From Aigarchaeota archaeon (GTDB lineage: Archaea > Thermoproteota > Nitrososphaeria_A > Caldarchaeales > Wolframiiraptoraceae), in assembly GCA_025059415.1 (NCBI GenBank), contig JANXDQ010000010.1, positions 1 to 25,321 of the forward strand: DNA of 25,321 bases, written 5' to 3'. The notes under the pieces are model-generated. The model made no database searches. It was given only the letters and a program-made list of their open reading frames with translations, and was not told the DNA's origin. Of the stretch, positions 7,426-14,167 are shown in pieces. The translations under genes were made by a program, and so were the position numbers. Each line of letters begins with the position of its first letter. Positions within the stretch are counted from its first letter, which is position 1.

Positions 7426-7497
7426 TTACTTGTTTTTGTGGTAATCTTCGCTACTTGTATCCACAAGCCTAAACTCCTCGATGAACTGTCGGCTCAC
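7426..7497 (-). CDS. Possible leaderless microprotein of 23 residues
   Basis: From GTG 7497 (or TTG 7500) the minus strand reads MSRQFIEEFRLVDTSSEDYH and three more residues, then TAA. The composition is protein-like (amphipathic start, acidic middle, basic end). A TATA-like CTTTAAACC at 7524-7532 is placed so that transcription would begin at about 7502, two to five bases before the start codon, as in other leaderless genes here. It follows larB on the same strand. It might be a true microprotein, a small RNA, or the decayed end of an older gene. Confidence 0.3.
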   Translation of the reverse strand: MSRQFIEEFRLVDTSSEDYHKNK

Positions 7498-7523
7498 CAA
7501 GATAAGAATTCTGATCCTAAACA

Positions 7524-7532
7524 GGTTTAAAG
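7524..7532 (-). promoter_or_regulatory. TATA-like box before the candidate microprotein
   Basis: CTTTAAACC on the minus strand, centred at about 7528. The expected start of transcription is near 7502, next to the TTG/GTG codons at 7500 and 7497. Confidence 0.35.
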
Positions 7533-7570
7533 TTAATCGTTGGAATCGGAGTAAACGATCCCCTAAAATC

Positions 7571-8389
7571 CTATTTATTTACGTGATAATGCGTCTTTAG
7601 TGCTTTGAATAATTTTTCTCTATATTTCGCCACCCGATTAGCTATTACTGAGGCTATGGCTCCGGCTGGGACTCCACCGTCGATGTTGACGACGGCCATT
7701 CCCAGCGAACAGGATTGGAGCATCGCCATGAGGGCGCTTAATCCTCCTCCCCCAAACCCATAGCCGCTGGATGTCGGAACGGCTATGATGGGAACATCGG
7801 CGACCCCGGCCACTACCGAGGGCAAGGCCCCCTCCCTGCCAGCCACGACTATCACCACATCCACGTCCTCATTTATCATGTTTCTCAGGTATTTTAGTAG
7901 TCTATGGATCCCCGCTACACCGACATCATAAGCCGTTAAAACCCTGCAGCCCATTTCCTCGGCCACTATCCTGGCCTCCTCCGCCACCGGTATATCCGCC
8001 GTACCAGCTGCCAGGATTCCAATCTTTCCCCCGGTTTCATCGACTTTGAACCCCCTCTTTTTGACGACGATCATTCTCGCCTTATGATGCACCTGAACAT
8101 CTACATCCCCCTGTAGGAGGTTTGGCAAATTCCCCATACAATTCTCCGACGCCCTGCTGATGATCGCCCTCCCCGCCTCGCTCACCATCTTTGCGGCCAA
8201 TTCGCTCAGTTCTTCGAGTGTTTTACCCTCAGCTAGTATGATTTCAGGTATTCCCTTCCTAACTTCCCTGCCGACATCTAATTTGGCTATATTAGATATC
8301 TCCTCTAGGGCGAACATTCTCAGCAGCTTTTCAGCCTCATCGATGGAAATCTCTCGGCGAGCGACTTTTTCGAGAACTTCCCTCATCAT
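7571..8389 (-). CDS. larB: LarB, pyridinium-3,5-biscarboxylate mononucleotide synthase
   Basis: 272 residues. LarB carboxylates and hydrolyses nicotinate adenine dinucleotide to pyridinium-3,5-biscarboxylate mononucleotide, the first step in making the nickel-pincer nucleotide cofactor of lactate racemase-type enzymes. The N-terminal helical region (REVLEKVARREISIDEAEKLL) is typical. The C-terminal half is PurE/AIR-carboxylase-like, with KIGILAAGTADIPVAEEA, TAYDVGVAGIHRLL, VVAGREGALPSVVAGV, VPTSSGYGFGGGGLSAL and NIDGGVPAGAIAS. It is divergent from larC-larE. Two ATG codons in tandem (8389, 8386) are possible starts, and both fit a leaderless mRNA from the TATA box at 8411-8417. The assignment is strong because larC and larE adjoin. 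Confidence 0.94.
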   Translation of the reverse strand: MMREVLEKVARREISIDEAEKLLRMFALEEISNIAKLDVGREVRKGIPEIILAEGKTLEELSELAAKMVSEAGRAIISRASENCMGNLPNLLQGDVDVQVHHKARMIVVKKRGFKVDETGGKIGILAAGTADIPVAEEARIVAEEMGCRVLTAYDVGVAGIHRLLKYLRNMINEDVDVVIVVAGREGALPSVVAGVADVPIIAVPTSSGYGFGGGGLSALMAMLQSCSLGMAVVNIDGGVPAGAIASVIANRVAKYREKLFKALKTHYHVNK

Positions 8390-8410
8390 TTATCGACACC
8401 GGTGGATAAC

Positions 8411-8417
8411 TATATTA
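8411..8417. promoter_or_regulatory. Single TATA box midway between larB and larC
   Basis: TATATTA (TAATATA on the other strand) is centred at 8414. The larB ATG (8389) is 25 nt to the left and the larC ATG (8442) is 28 nt to the right. Both distances match the usual archaeal TATA-to-start spacing, so both genes can be leaderless and driven from one element. Confidence 0.6.
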
Positions 8418-8441
8418 GCCTGGGTGTTAATATGTGTTCTG

Positions 8442-9701
8442 ATGCCGAATATGGCCGCGGACGCGAAAAAGATCGCGATAATCGACTGTCAGTTGGCCGG
8501 AATTTCTGGGGACATGTTTCTCGGAGCATTAATAGATCTCGGAGCGGACGTTGATAAGCTCTTAAAAGCAGTCGAGGAAATCGAGGGGATCATCGGATGC
8601 GGCATACAGGTGGACATCAAGAAGCCCACTAAGAAGTGGATTAAGGCCACGGAGATCAAAATCCGGGCGGAACGCGAATTAAAGATGACCGGGGCAAAGC
8701 TCATCGGCGTAATAGAAGAGTGCGTGGAGAGGTTAAAGGCAGGCCACAAGGCGAGGGCATTCGCCTCCAGAGTTGTAAGAACTCTGATAGAGGCGGAGGC
8801 ATCTATCCACGGATGGAATTCCGATGACGTCCACTTACACGAGCTAGGAGACGCTGACGCCGTTGTCGAGATCGTCGGCTCAGCAATAGCCCTTGAGGAC
8901 CTGGGGCTATTCGATGCCAGGGTATATTCCACACCCGTGGCCGTTGGGGGCGGCCTATTCGAGTTTTCACACGGAAAGTTTTCATCCCCGGCTCCAGCCA
9001 CATTGGAGATACTCCGCTCGCGGGGATTCCCAATGAGGGGCGGCCCCGTGGAGGCAGAGCTCTCCACACCAACAGGCGTCTCCCTAATAGTAAACTTGAC
9101 TGACATCGTTACGAATTTCTATCCCGCAATTAAGCCCCAGAAGGTCGGCTATGGAGCTGGGGCGAGAGACTTTGAACTGGTCGCCAACGTCTTGAGGATT
9201 ATTTTGGGCGAGCCCGTAGGCCATAGTCTCACGATGGAGGAGGTCGTGGTCTTGGAGACCAACGTGGACGACGTCACAGGCGAGATCATGGGATACCTAC
9301 TAGACAAGCTTATGGGAGAGGGGGCTATAGATGTGTCCATAATTCCCGTGTTCATGAAGAAAAATAGGCCCGGATGCATCTTGAAGGTGATTGCGGATAG
9401 AATAAACGTCGACCACCTCGTCCGCGTGATCATGGAGGAGACCGGAAGCCTAGGAGTTCGGGTATGCGCCTGCGAGAGGCGAGCTCTCTTGAGGGAAATC
9501 ATCCCTTTAGAGCTCGTCGTTGAGGGCGTAAAGGAGACCATCAGGATAAAAGTCTCAAGAGATGTGGGAGGCCGTGTTGTCCAGATAAAGCCCGAGTATG
9601 AGGACGTGAGGAGGGTAGCAGAGAAAACCGGCAAACCCTTTAGACACATCGCGAGGATTGTCGAAGCGTGTGCGCGGAGACTGCTTACAGGCGGGGGATG
9701 A
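8442..9701 (+). CDS. larC: LarC, nickel insertion protein (nickel-pincer cofactor cyclometallase)
   Basis: 419 residues from ATG 8442, or 416 from ATG 8451; 8442 fits the TATA box. The frame stays open upstream to about 8160, but that part is antisense to larB. LarC inserts nickel into the dithiolated pyridinium mononucleotide in a CTP-dependent reaction. Conserved blocks are GISGDMFLGALIDLGAD near the N-terminus, HLHELGDADAVVEIVG, STPVAVGGG, STPTGVSLI, and the C-terminal ETNVDDVTGEIMGYLLDKL with PVFMKKNRPGCILKV. The larC of Lactobacillus plantarum is split in two frames joined by a programmed frameshift; here it is one continuous frame. It ends 3 nt before larE and is probably co-transcribed with it. 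Confidence 0.94.
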   Translation: MPNMAADAKKIAIIDCQLAGISGDMFLGALIDLGADVDKLLKAVEEIEGIIGCGIQVDIKKPTKKWIKATEIKIRAERELKMTGAKLIGVIEECVERLKAGHKARAFASRVVRTLIEAEASIHGWNSDDVHLHELGDADAVVEIVGSAIALEDLGLFDARVYSTPVAVGGGLFEFSHGKFSSPAPATLEILRSRGFPMRGGPVEAELSTPTGVSLIVNLTDIVTNFYPAIKPQKVGYGAGARDFELVANVLRIILGEPVGHSLTMEEVVVLETNVDDVTGEIMGYLLDKLMGEGAIDVSIIPVFMKKNRPGCILKVIADRINVDHLVRVIMEETGSLGVRVCACERRALLREIIPLELVVEGVKETIRIKVSRDVGGRVVQIKPEYEDVRRVAEKTGKPFRHIARIVEACARRLLTGGG

Positions 9702-9704
9702 GGA

Positions 9705-10529
9705 ATGAATCTCGACAAAAAGTTGGAAAACTTGAAGAACTTCTTGAGGGAGAAGGGCGGCGGTGGCGCAGTAATATCGTTTTCCGGAGGGGTCGATAGC
9801 TCGACTCTGGCAGCCATATGCCACGATATTTTGGGAGAAAAGGCTGTCGCCGTGACGATCATTTCTCCGGTGTTCCCACGCGAGGAAGTCGAGGAGGCGA
9901 AGAAAGTCGCCCAGGAAATAGGGATCAAGCACGTCCTCATAGAGGCAGATGACTTTCTCGATGAAAAATTCTTCAGAAATTCTGAAGATCGTTGTTACCA
10001 CTGTAAGAGGGGGCTATTGAGGGTCCTCAGGAATGTGGCTGGAGAACTCGGACTTAAGGCCATTTTCGATGGGACAAATTACTCAGAGTTGAGTGAGCAT
10101 AGACCCGGGTTAAAGGCCGTTAGAGAAATGGAGGCTGTCTACAGCCCTTGGGTCGAGTGCGGATTCACCAAGGATGAGATCCGGTCGCTAGCCCGTAAAA
10201 TCGGCCTCTCAATAAGCGATAAACCTTCAATGGCCTGCTTAGCATCCCGCATACCATTTGGAGAAAGAATAACTCTTGAAAGGCTGGATAGAATTGAGAA
10301 AGCGGAACAAATTATAAAAAGCACCACGGGAATCAGACAGGCTCGAGTTAGAGATCATAATGGCCTCGCTAGAATAGAGGTCGGAAAGGATGAGAGGGAG
10401 AAATTCTTTGACACAATGATTATGGACATGGTGGCAGGAGAGCTCAAAAAGCTCGGTTTCAAATACGTGACGATGGATCTCGAAGGATACAGGTCTGGAA
10501 GTATGCTTCCGACCACGGCAAACAAATAA
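9705..10529 (+). CDS. larE: LarE, ATP-dependent sulfur transferase of nickel-pincer cofactor synthesis
   Basis: 274 residues. LarE adenylates the two carboxylates of pyridinium-3,5-biscarboxylate mononucleotide and replaces them with thiocarboxylates. The PP-loop ATP site is FSGGVDSS (26-33). Later motifs are DGTNYSE (122-128), PGLKAVRE (135-141) and KPSMACLASRIPFGE (173-187). Cysteines C97 and C100 (RCYHCK) together with C178 (ACLASR) form the three-cysteine set of LarE proteins that carry a [4Fe-4S] cluster and can turn over. The L. plantarum type has a single sacrificial cysteine at the C178 position. It follows larC by 3 nt with ATGAGGA just upstream. No lactate-racemase-like larA is in the window. 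Confidence 0.94.
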   Translation: MNLDKKLENLKNFLREKGGGGAVISFSGGVDSSTLAAICHDILGEKAVAVTIISPVFPREEVEEAKKVAQEIGIKHVLIEADDFLDEKFFRNSEDRCYHCKRGLLRVLRNVAGELGLKAIFDGTNYSELSEHRPGLKAVREMEAVYSPWVECGFTKDEIRSLARKIGLSISDKPSMACLASRIPFGERITLERLDRIEKAEQIIKSTTGIRQARVRDHNGLARIEVGKDEREKFFDTMIMDMVAGELKKLGFKYVTMDLEGYRSGSMLPTTANK

Positions 10530-10625
10530 AACATAACTACGAGGATCGAGGTAAATGGAATCTGCGTCGGTGGCTTAGACTTCTATGATGGGACATAAGT
10601 CCTTGACAATAAGAGCGTAAACATC
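10527..10625 (+). pseudogene. Decayed TrmO fragment (3' part)
   Basis: One frame from 10527 reads NITTRIEVNGICVGGLDFYD then G-T, a TAA stop at 10596, and V-L-D-N-K. This matches the end of the TrmO domain (the intact gene at 6875 has ITTARI, then YVDGIDLYDGTPVLDLRAY). The proline of GTPVLD is replaced by a stop, part of the RIIKIE segment is lost, and no N-terminal hallmark is present. It is a remnant of a second trmO or of a partial duplication. The match is by eye and short (about 25 aligned positions), but the GLDFYDGT-VLD motif is distinctive. Confidence 0.6.
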
Positions 10626-10705
10626 GCGCTACTCACTCGAAGGATTCTTAGTGGCATCCAATATCGCTGGGGGCAAATGGGTGGCGGGGCTCGCGAAGCA
10701 TCTAG

Positions 10706-11323
10706 CTAGGATCTCCTGCTCCTCAACTTCAGATATGTGATTGCAACGATCACGGCTACCACAATGACTACTACGTCGAGATACGGTATCGAAATCCTCT
10801 CGATTACCATGCTCCAGTATGGGCCGGTCGCGTATCCTATGTAGGTTAAAGTGAAGTTCCATGGAATCGATCCCATGGATGTGAGGAGGACGAATTTCTT
10901 GACGTCGAAGTTGAACATGCCCGCGGGTAATGAGATCGCGCTCCTTATAGACGGCATCATCCTCCCAAAGAATATCGCGTAGGCCCCATATCTCAGAAAC
11001 CACCCCTCGGCGATGTCCAGATCCCTCTTCTTGATGAAAAAATATCTCCCATATTTATCGAAGAATCGCCTCCCAAACCTTAATCCCATGTAATATAATG
11101 TGGTCGCGCCCAGCAGGTTTCCGATGACGGCGGCGGCCACCGAGTAGATGAAGAACTCGCTTGAATTCATCCGCCACGCCACATATCCGGCAAAGGGCAA
11201 GACGACCTCGCTCGGGATCGGGATTATTATGCTCTCGATGGCCGTGACTACCACTATGCCCATCAACCCGAATTCCTCGATCAAGGCCGTTAACAAGTCC
11301 ACTAAAGACCTGAGGATCACCAT
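10706..11323 (-). CDS. DedA family membrane protein (VTT domain)
   Basis: 205 residues from ATG 11323 (213 from TTG 11347). It is an integral membrane protein of the DedA/SNARE-associated family. PIPSEVVLPFAGYVA holds the conserved Glu and Pro of the first re-entrant loop. GNLLGATTLYYMGLRFGRRF and the hallmark FFGRMMPSIRSAISLPAG (conserved Arg residues) follow, and the C-terminal membrane segment ends in a basic KLRSRR tail. Bacterial and eukaryotic members are half-transporters or scramblases for lipid carriers and phospholipids; in archaea the substrate is not established. ATG 11323 is preferred because a TATA-like ATATTTAAT at about 11354-11362 would start the transcript near 11332. The small membrane protein at 11351-11569 lies just upstream on the same strand. 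Confidence 0.9.
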   Translation of the reverse strand: MVILRSLVDLLTALIEEFGLMGIVVVTAIESIIIPIPSEVVLPFAGYVAWRMNSSEFFIYSVAAAVIGNLLGATTLYYMGLRFGRRFFDKYGRYFFIKKRDLDIAEGWFLRYGAYAIFFGRMMPSIRSAISLPAGMFNFDVKKFVLLTSMGSIPWNFTLTYIGYATGPYWSMVIERISIPYLDVVVIVVAVIVAITYLKLRSRRS

Positions 11324-11350
11324 CCCTTTTGAAAGATTAACTCCCAATTC

Positions 11351-11569
11351 TCAATTAAATATCTTAACTGACACGCTGACTCCCCTCCCGATCGCCGTAA
11401 TCCATATCGAAATTATTGCCAGCCCATCATAGAGACCCTCCGCGCATCCTAGATCTCGATCTATGAAGTGGGCAACGCGATATGGAAAAAGCACGATGAG
11501 GGAAAATGAGCGCCCTAGAAAGGCACCATAAATCCTGACATACCCCCAGAGCAACCAGGGGTCAACCAT
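11351..11569 (-). CDS. Possible small membrane protein, unknown
   Basis: 72 residues from ATG 11569. It has two hydrophobic stretches (YGAFLGRSFSLIVLFPYRVA and GLAIISIWITAIGRGVSVSV) separated by a hydrophilic FIDRDLGCAEGLYDG loop. This is an orderly pattern for a two-helix membrane protein and not obviously an antisense shadow, because no gene lies opposite. It ends 27 nt before the preferred DedA start on the same strand. I see no good Shine-Dalgarno or TATA box at the usual distance, and I do not recognise the family. The coding call is moderate. Confidence 0.45.
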   Translation of the reverse strand: MVDPWLLWGYVRIYGAFLGRSFSLIVLFPYRVAHFIDRDLGCAEGLYDGLAIISIWITAIGRGVSVSVKIFN

Positions 11570-11615
11570 CTTATGAAAACGGTGAAGAGCGAGATCACAA
11601 GAAGCGAAGTCAAAG

Positions 11616-11624
11616 TTTTTTAAA
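11616..11624 (+). promoter_or_regulatory. TATA box of the KaiC gene
   Basis: TTTTTTAAAC lies about 40 nt before the ATG at 11661. The predicted transcript would start near 11647 and carry the GAGGTGA Shine-Dalgarno at 11650-11656. Confidence 0.45.
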
Positions 11625-11660
11625 CAATAGTCCTTTTATGACATCGGATGAGGTGACCCC

Positions 11661-13109
11661 ATGCCCGTTGACTGTTCATCTAATAGGGTTCCCAGCGGGA
11701 TACCGGGTTTAGATGAGGTTATCGGCGGGGGCTTCCCGAGGGGCGGCTTATTCATCGTGGCCGGGAGCCCCGGAACCGGGAAGACGATCTTCTCCGCGAC
11801 ATTTCTCTATAGTGGCGCAACCCAGTTTGGCGAGAGGGGCATCTATGTCAGCTTCGCGGAGGGCAGGGATGACTTCTATAGGAATATGAGGGGCCTCGGC
11901 ATGGATTTCGAGAAGCTCGAGAAAGCCGGAGACTTCAAGTTCTTGGACATGATAACGGTGAGGGAGGAGGCGATTCCCACCATTTTAGAGACCATACTCA
12001 GCGAGTTGGGAGGTTTGGGCGCAAGGCGTCTAGTAGTAGACTCGTTCTCGGCGCTAGTTCAAGCAATCAGGGAGAGACACGATGTTCGAATAATGCTACA
12101 CACGCTCCTAAACAAGATCACGAAATCCCTGGGATGCACGGCCATCCTAACGGTCGAGATCCCCTATGGCGAGGAGAAAATTGGACTCGGCATAGAGGAA
12201 TTCGTCGCGGATGGCATATTCATGCTGAGGAGGAGCGGACTTGAGGGCGGAAGAATCATAAGAGATCTGGAGATATTCAAAATGAGGGGAACGCCTACCC
12301 CCGAGACCAATATACTCTTTACGCTGGGGAACGGCTTCAAGGCCTTTCCGCCATTTAGGGCCAAGCCCGTCGAGAAACCGCGCAGGTTCAACCCCATACC
12401 AGACACAGAGGAATATTTCTCAACGGGATCCATGAGTCTCGATGAGATGCTTGGCGGAGGATATCCAAGGGGGTCGACGGTCTTAGTGGAAATCGCTGAC
12501 GAGCACATCTCGATGCGGCAGTACCACCTGGTCGTAGTCCCGACGATATGGAACTTCATCACCCGAGGAAGGGGAGTAATCATAACTCCCTCAAGGGGGC
12601 CGGATCACAATATTGTTAGGATGAGGGCTGAGGAGGGGGGGATAAGTAAGGAGGAGATTATGGGGCTATTAAGGGTCTGCGTTGAGGATTATCCTGGGCT
12701 CAGGCCAGAGCCCTACGTTGTGGTGTTCAAAGGCGAGAACCTCCGGGAGGACCATGAAAAGTATCTGGAAATTGAGCGGGAACTTGTGGAGAAGACGGGG
12801 CAACCAGTATTCTGCATAGTAGGCCTAGACACGCTCATAGATATCTATGGGCTAAGGGATACGCTCTCAATTACCAGGGCCAGCGCGACAACGGTGAGGG
12901 AGAAGAGGGGTCTACTTATGCTAATACTTAAGCCGGGTTACCCGAGGCTCGCGAAGCTGATCGGCGCGCTCGCGGACATACACCTGAAGGTCACGCGGAA
13001 ATATGGAGTGGTGCTAGTCTATGGTATGAAGCCTAGAACAGGCCCACACATCCTAGAGATGGATACATCTATGGGGTACCCTATGCCGGAACTCACGCCA
13101 ATCATGTAG
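11661..13109 (+). CDS. KaiC-family RecA-like ATPase with a degenerate second domain
   Basis: 482 residues. Residues 8-245 are a complete KaiC domain: VPSGIPGLDEVIGGGFPRGG, Walker A GSPGTGKT (35-42), and RRLVVDSFSAL with the Walker B Asp at D127. Residues from about 250 to the end repeat the KaiC opening (STGSMSLDEMLGGGYPRGST). There the Walker A position reads VEIADEHISM, with no GxxxxGKT, so the second domain cannot bind ATP in the usual way. Such archaeal KaiC homologues are thought to be signalling or regulatory ATPases rather than clock proteins. The start ATG has Shine-Dalgarno GAGGTGA 4 nt upstream. It is followed 6 nt later by a small partner gene, almost certainly in one operon. Confidence 0.9.
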   Translation: MPVDCSSNRVPSGIPGLDEVIGGGFPRGGLFIVAGSPGTGKTIFSATFLYSGATQFGERGIYVSFAEGRDDFYRNMRGLGMDFEKLEKAGDFKFLDMITVREEAIPTILETILSELGGLGARRLVVDSFSALVQAIRERHDVRIMLHTLLNKITKSLGCTAILTVEIPYGEEKIGLGIEEFVADGIFMLRRSGLEGGRIIRDLEIFKMRGTPTPETNILFTLGNGFKAFPPFRAKPVEKPRRFNPIPDTEEYFSTGSMSLDEMLGGGYPRGSTVLVEIADEHISMRQYHLVVVPTIWNFITRGRGVIITPSRGPDHNIVRMRAEEGGISKEEIMGLLRVCVEDYPGLRPEPYVVVFKGENLREDHEKYLEIERELVEKTGQPVFCIVGLDTLIDIYGLRDTLSITRASATTVREKRGLLMLILKPGYPRLAKLIGALADIHLKVTRKYGVVLVYGMKPRTGPHILEMDTSMGYPMPELTPIM

Positions 13110-13115
13110 GGCGGT

Positions 13116-13430
13116 GTGATCCTGGACGGTATCGATGGGAAGCCCTTTAGTGAAGTATTTCTCGAGGCATTAGATGAGGCCCTAATCTCCCTTGTCGGCG
13201 AAACCGGGAAACACGTAATCTACTACCATCTCCAAAAGAACTATTCTATCAAGAGGGAAGAGGTCCCGGAGAAGCTTGAACTTCTCGTCGAATTCCTCAA
13301 AAAGTTCTTCGGATACGGCGCAAAAGTGATCGAAGGGATGATCGTGAGAAAACTCTGCGTCAAGCTCGGAATGAACCCCGAGGAATTCGGGGACATCGGA
13401 GTCCTGGAATTCCTGAAGAAGATCAAATAA
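13116..13430 (+). CDS. NitrOD5-like small output-domain protein, partner of KaiC
   Basis: 104 residues from GTG 13116 (GTG 13114 is out of frame), 6 nt after the KaiC stop. It is predicted all-helical: EALDEALISLVGETGKHVIYYHLQKNY, a KREEVPEKLELLVEFLKKFFG segment, then GAKVIEGMIVRKLCVKLGM. The ALxxLGExxKxxIYYHL and FGxGAKVIExxIxRxLxxKLG pattern fits the small archaeal domain described as NitrOD5 in studies of archaeal signalling proteins (recalled, not searched). Its tight coupling to the KaiC gene suggests a protein partner or output module of that ATPase. The reading frame is convincing; the family name is fairly likely. Confidence 0.8.
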   Translation: MILDGIDGKPFSEVFLEALDEALISLVGETGKHVIYYHLQKNYSIKREEVPEKLELLVEFLKKFFGYGAKVIEGMIVRKLCVKLGMNPEEFGDIGVLEFLKKIK

Positions 13431-13688
13431 GATGCATTGAGGCATTCGAATATACGACCAAAGACCAATTAACGTTATTTAGCATATCAGATAAGAAAGA
13501 AATATGGTCATGAAAAATGAATAAAGCCGCACCGCGATACGTGGGGGTCGGGATACGAATCGCGAAAACAACCGTGAGCATGAATCATGGGAGGTAGGCG
13601 GAGAAAATAGTCCAGGAAGCGGTGAAGATCTGGCGGGAGCTCAACTTAAATGAGGCCGCGGCGTAACCTTTCCACGTCTGCGAGAGAT
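13431..13688. other. Intergenic region of 258 nt with a possible gene relic
   Basis: It lies between the NitrOD5-like gene and S19 (convergent). It is AT-rich at its left end. One plus-strand frame, 13517-13666, reads through with a single TAG at 13595 and has a protein-like second half (AEKIVQEAVKIWRELNLNEA). No tRNA, repeat or clear promoter is seen. Confidence 0.35.
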
Positions 13689-14099
13689 TTACTTAAGAGG
13701 TACATACATGGAGCTTCTTGTAGCTCCGACTCCTGCTCTACCGTGTTTTACAGGCTTGTTCGTCATCGCGAACTCGCCCAGCCTATGGCCTATCATCTCC
13801 GGCTTTATCTCGATTGGGACGAATTCCTTCCCATTATACACGTGTATCGTCAAGCCGACCATCTCGGGGAGGATCACCATGTCCCTCGCGTGGGTCTTTA
13901 TCGGCTTCCTCGGCTTCTCCCCCCGCTTCGACATCTCGTTATATTCCCTAACCTTCTCGAGAAGCCTCAGCTGGACGTTGTTTAAACCCCTCTGGAGGCT
14001 CCTCCTATGCCTACTCGGCAATAGCTTTATGAGCTGATCCATGCTCATCTCCTTGAGCTGCTCCAAAGTATAGCCCCTGTAGGTGAATTCCCTCGGCAC
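13689..14099 (-). CDS. rps19: Small ribosomal subunit protein uS19
   Basis: 136 residues from GTG 14099. It shows the archaeal/eukaryotic S19 pattern: EFTYRGYTLEQLKEM and LLPSRHRRSLQRG in the N-terminal extension, then KPIKTHARDMVILPEMVG, IHVYNGKEFVPIEI, MIGHRLGEFAMTNKPVKHG and the GVGATRSS tail. Normally it directly follows L2 and precedes L22 and S3. Here an MFS gene separates it from L2, and no L22 or S3 follows on this strand. A strong TATA-like element at 14122-14130 lies about 26 nt upstream of the GTG, so S19 appears to have its own promoter and a leaderless mRNA. Confidence 0.96.
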   Translation of the reverse strand: MPREFTYRGYTLEQLKEMSMDQLIKLLPSRHRRSLQRGLNNVQLRLLEKVREYNEMSKRGEKPRKPIKTHARDMVILPEMVGLTIHVYNGKEFVPIEIKPEMIGHRLGEFAMTNKPVKHGRAGVGATRSSMYVPLK

Positions 14100-14121
14100 G
14101 ACGTGTGCATGCGCGCTCGGT

Positions 14122-14130
14122 CATATAAAT
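14122..14130 (-). promoter_or_regulatory. TATA box of the S19 gene
   Basis: On the minus strand TTTATATGA, within ATATTTATATG, is centred about 26 nt before GTG 14099. It is one of the clearest promoters in the window and indicates independent, leaderless S19 transcription. Confidence 0.6.
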
Positions 14131-14167
14131 ATTAGCCCCGGGGTAGCCGTGGGAGGGAGCCGGGAGC

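Noticed and set aside
8160..8441. Upstream extension of larC
   Set aside because: The frame is open by chance opposite larB. The family N-terminus begins at MAADAKKIAII, and the TATA box lies inside the extension.
8489..9106. Open frame of 205 codons on the minus strand
   Set aside because: It is antisense to larC with a low-information, Ser/Pro-rich composition and no start signals.
9149..9940. Long open frame of 263 codons on the minus strand
   Set aside because: It is antisense to larC and larE, rich in Ser, Thr and Pro, and without recognisable motifs. It is a shadow of the real genes.
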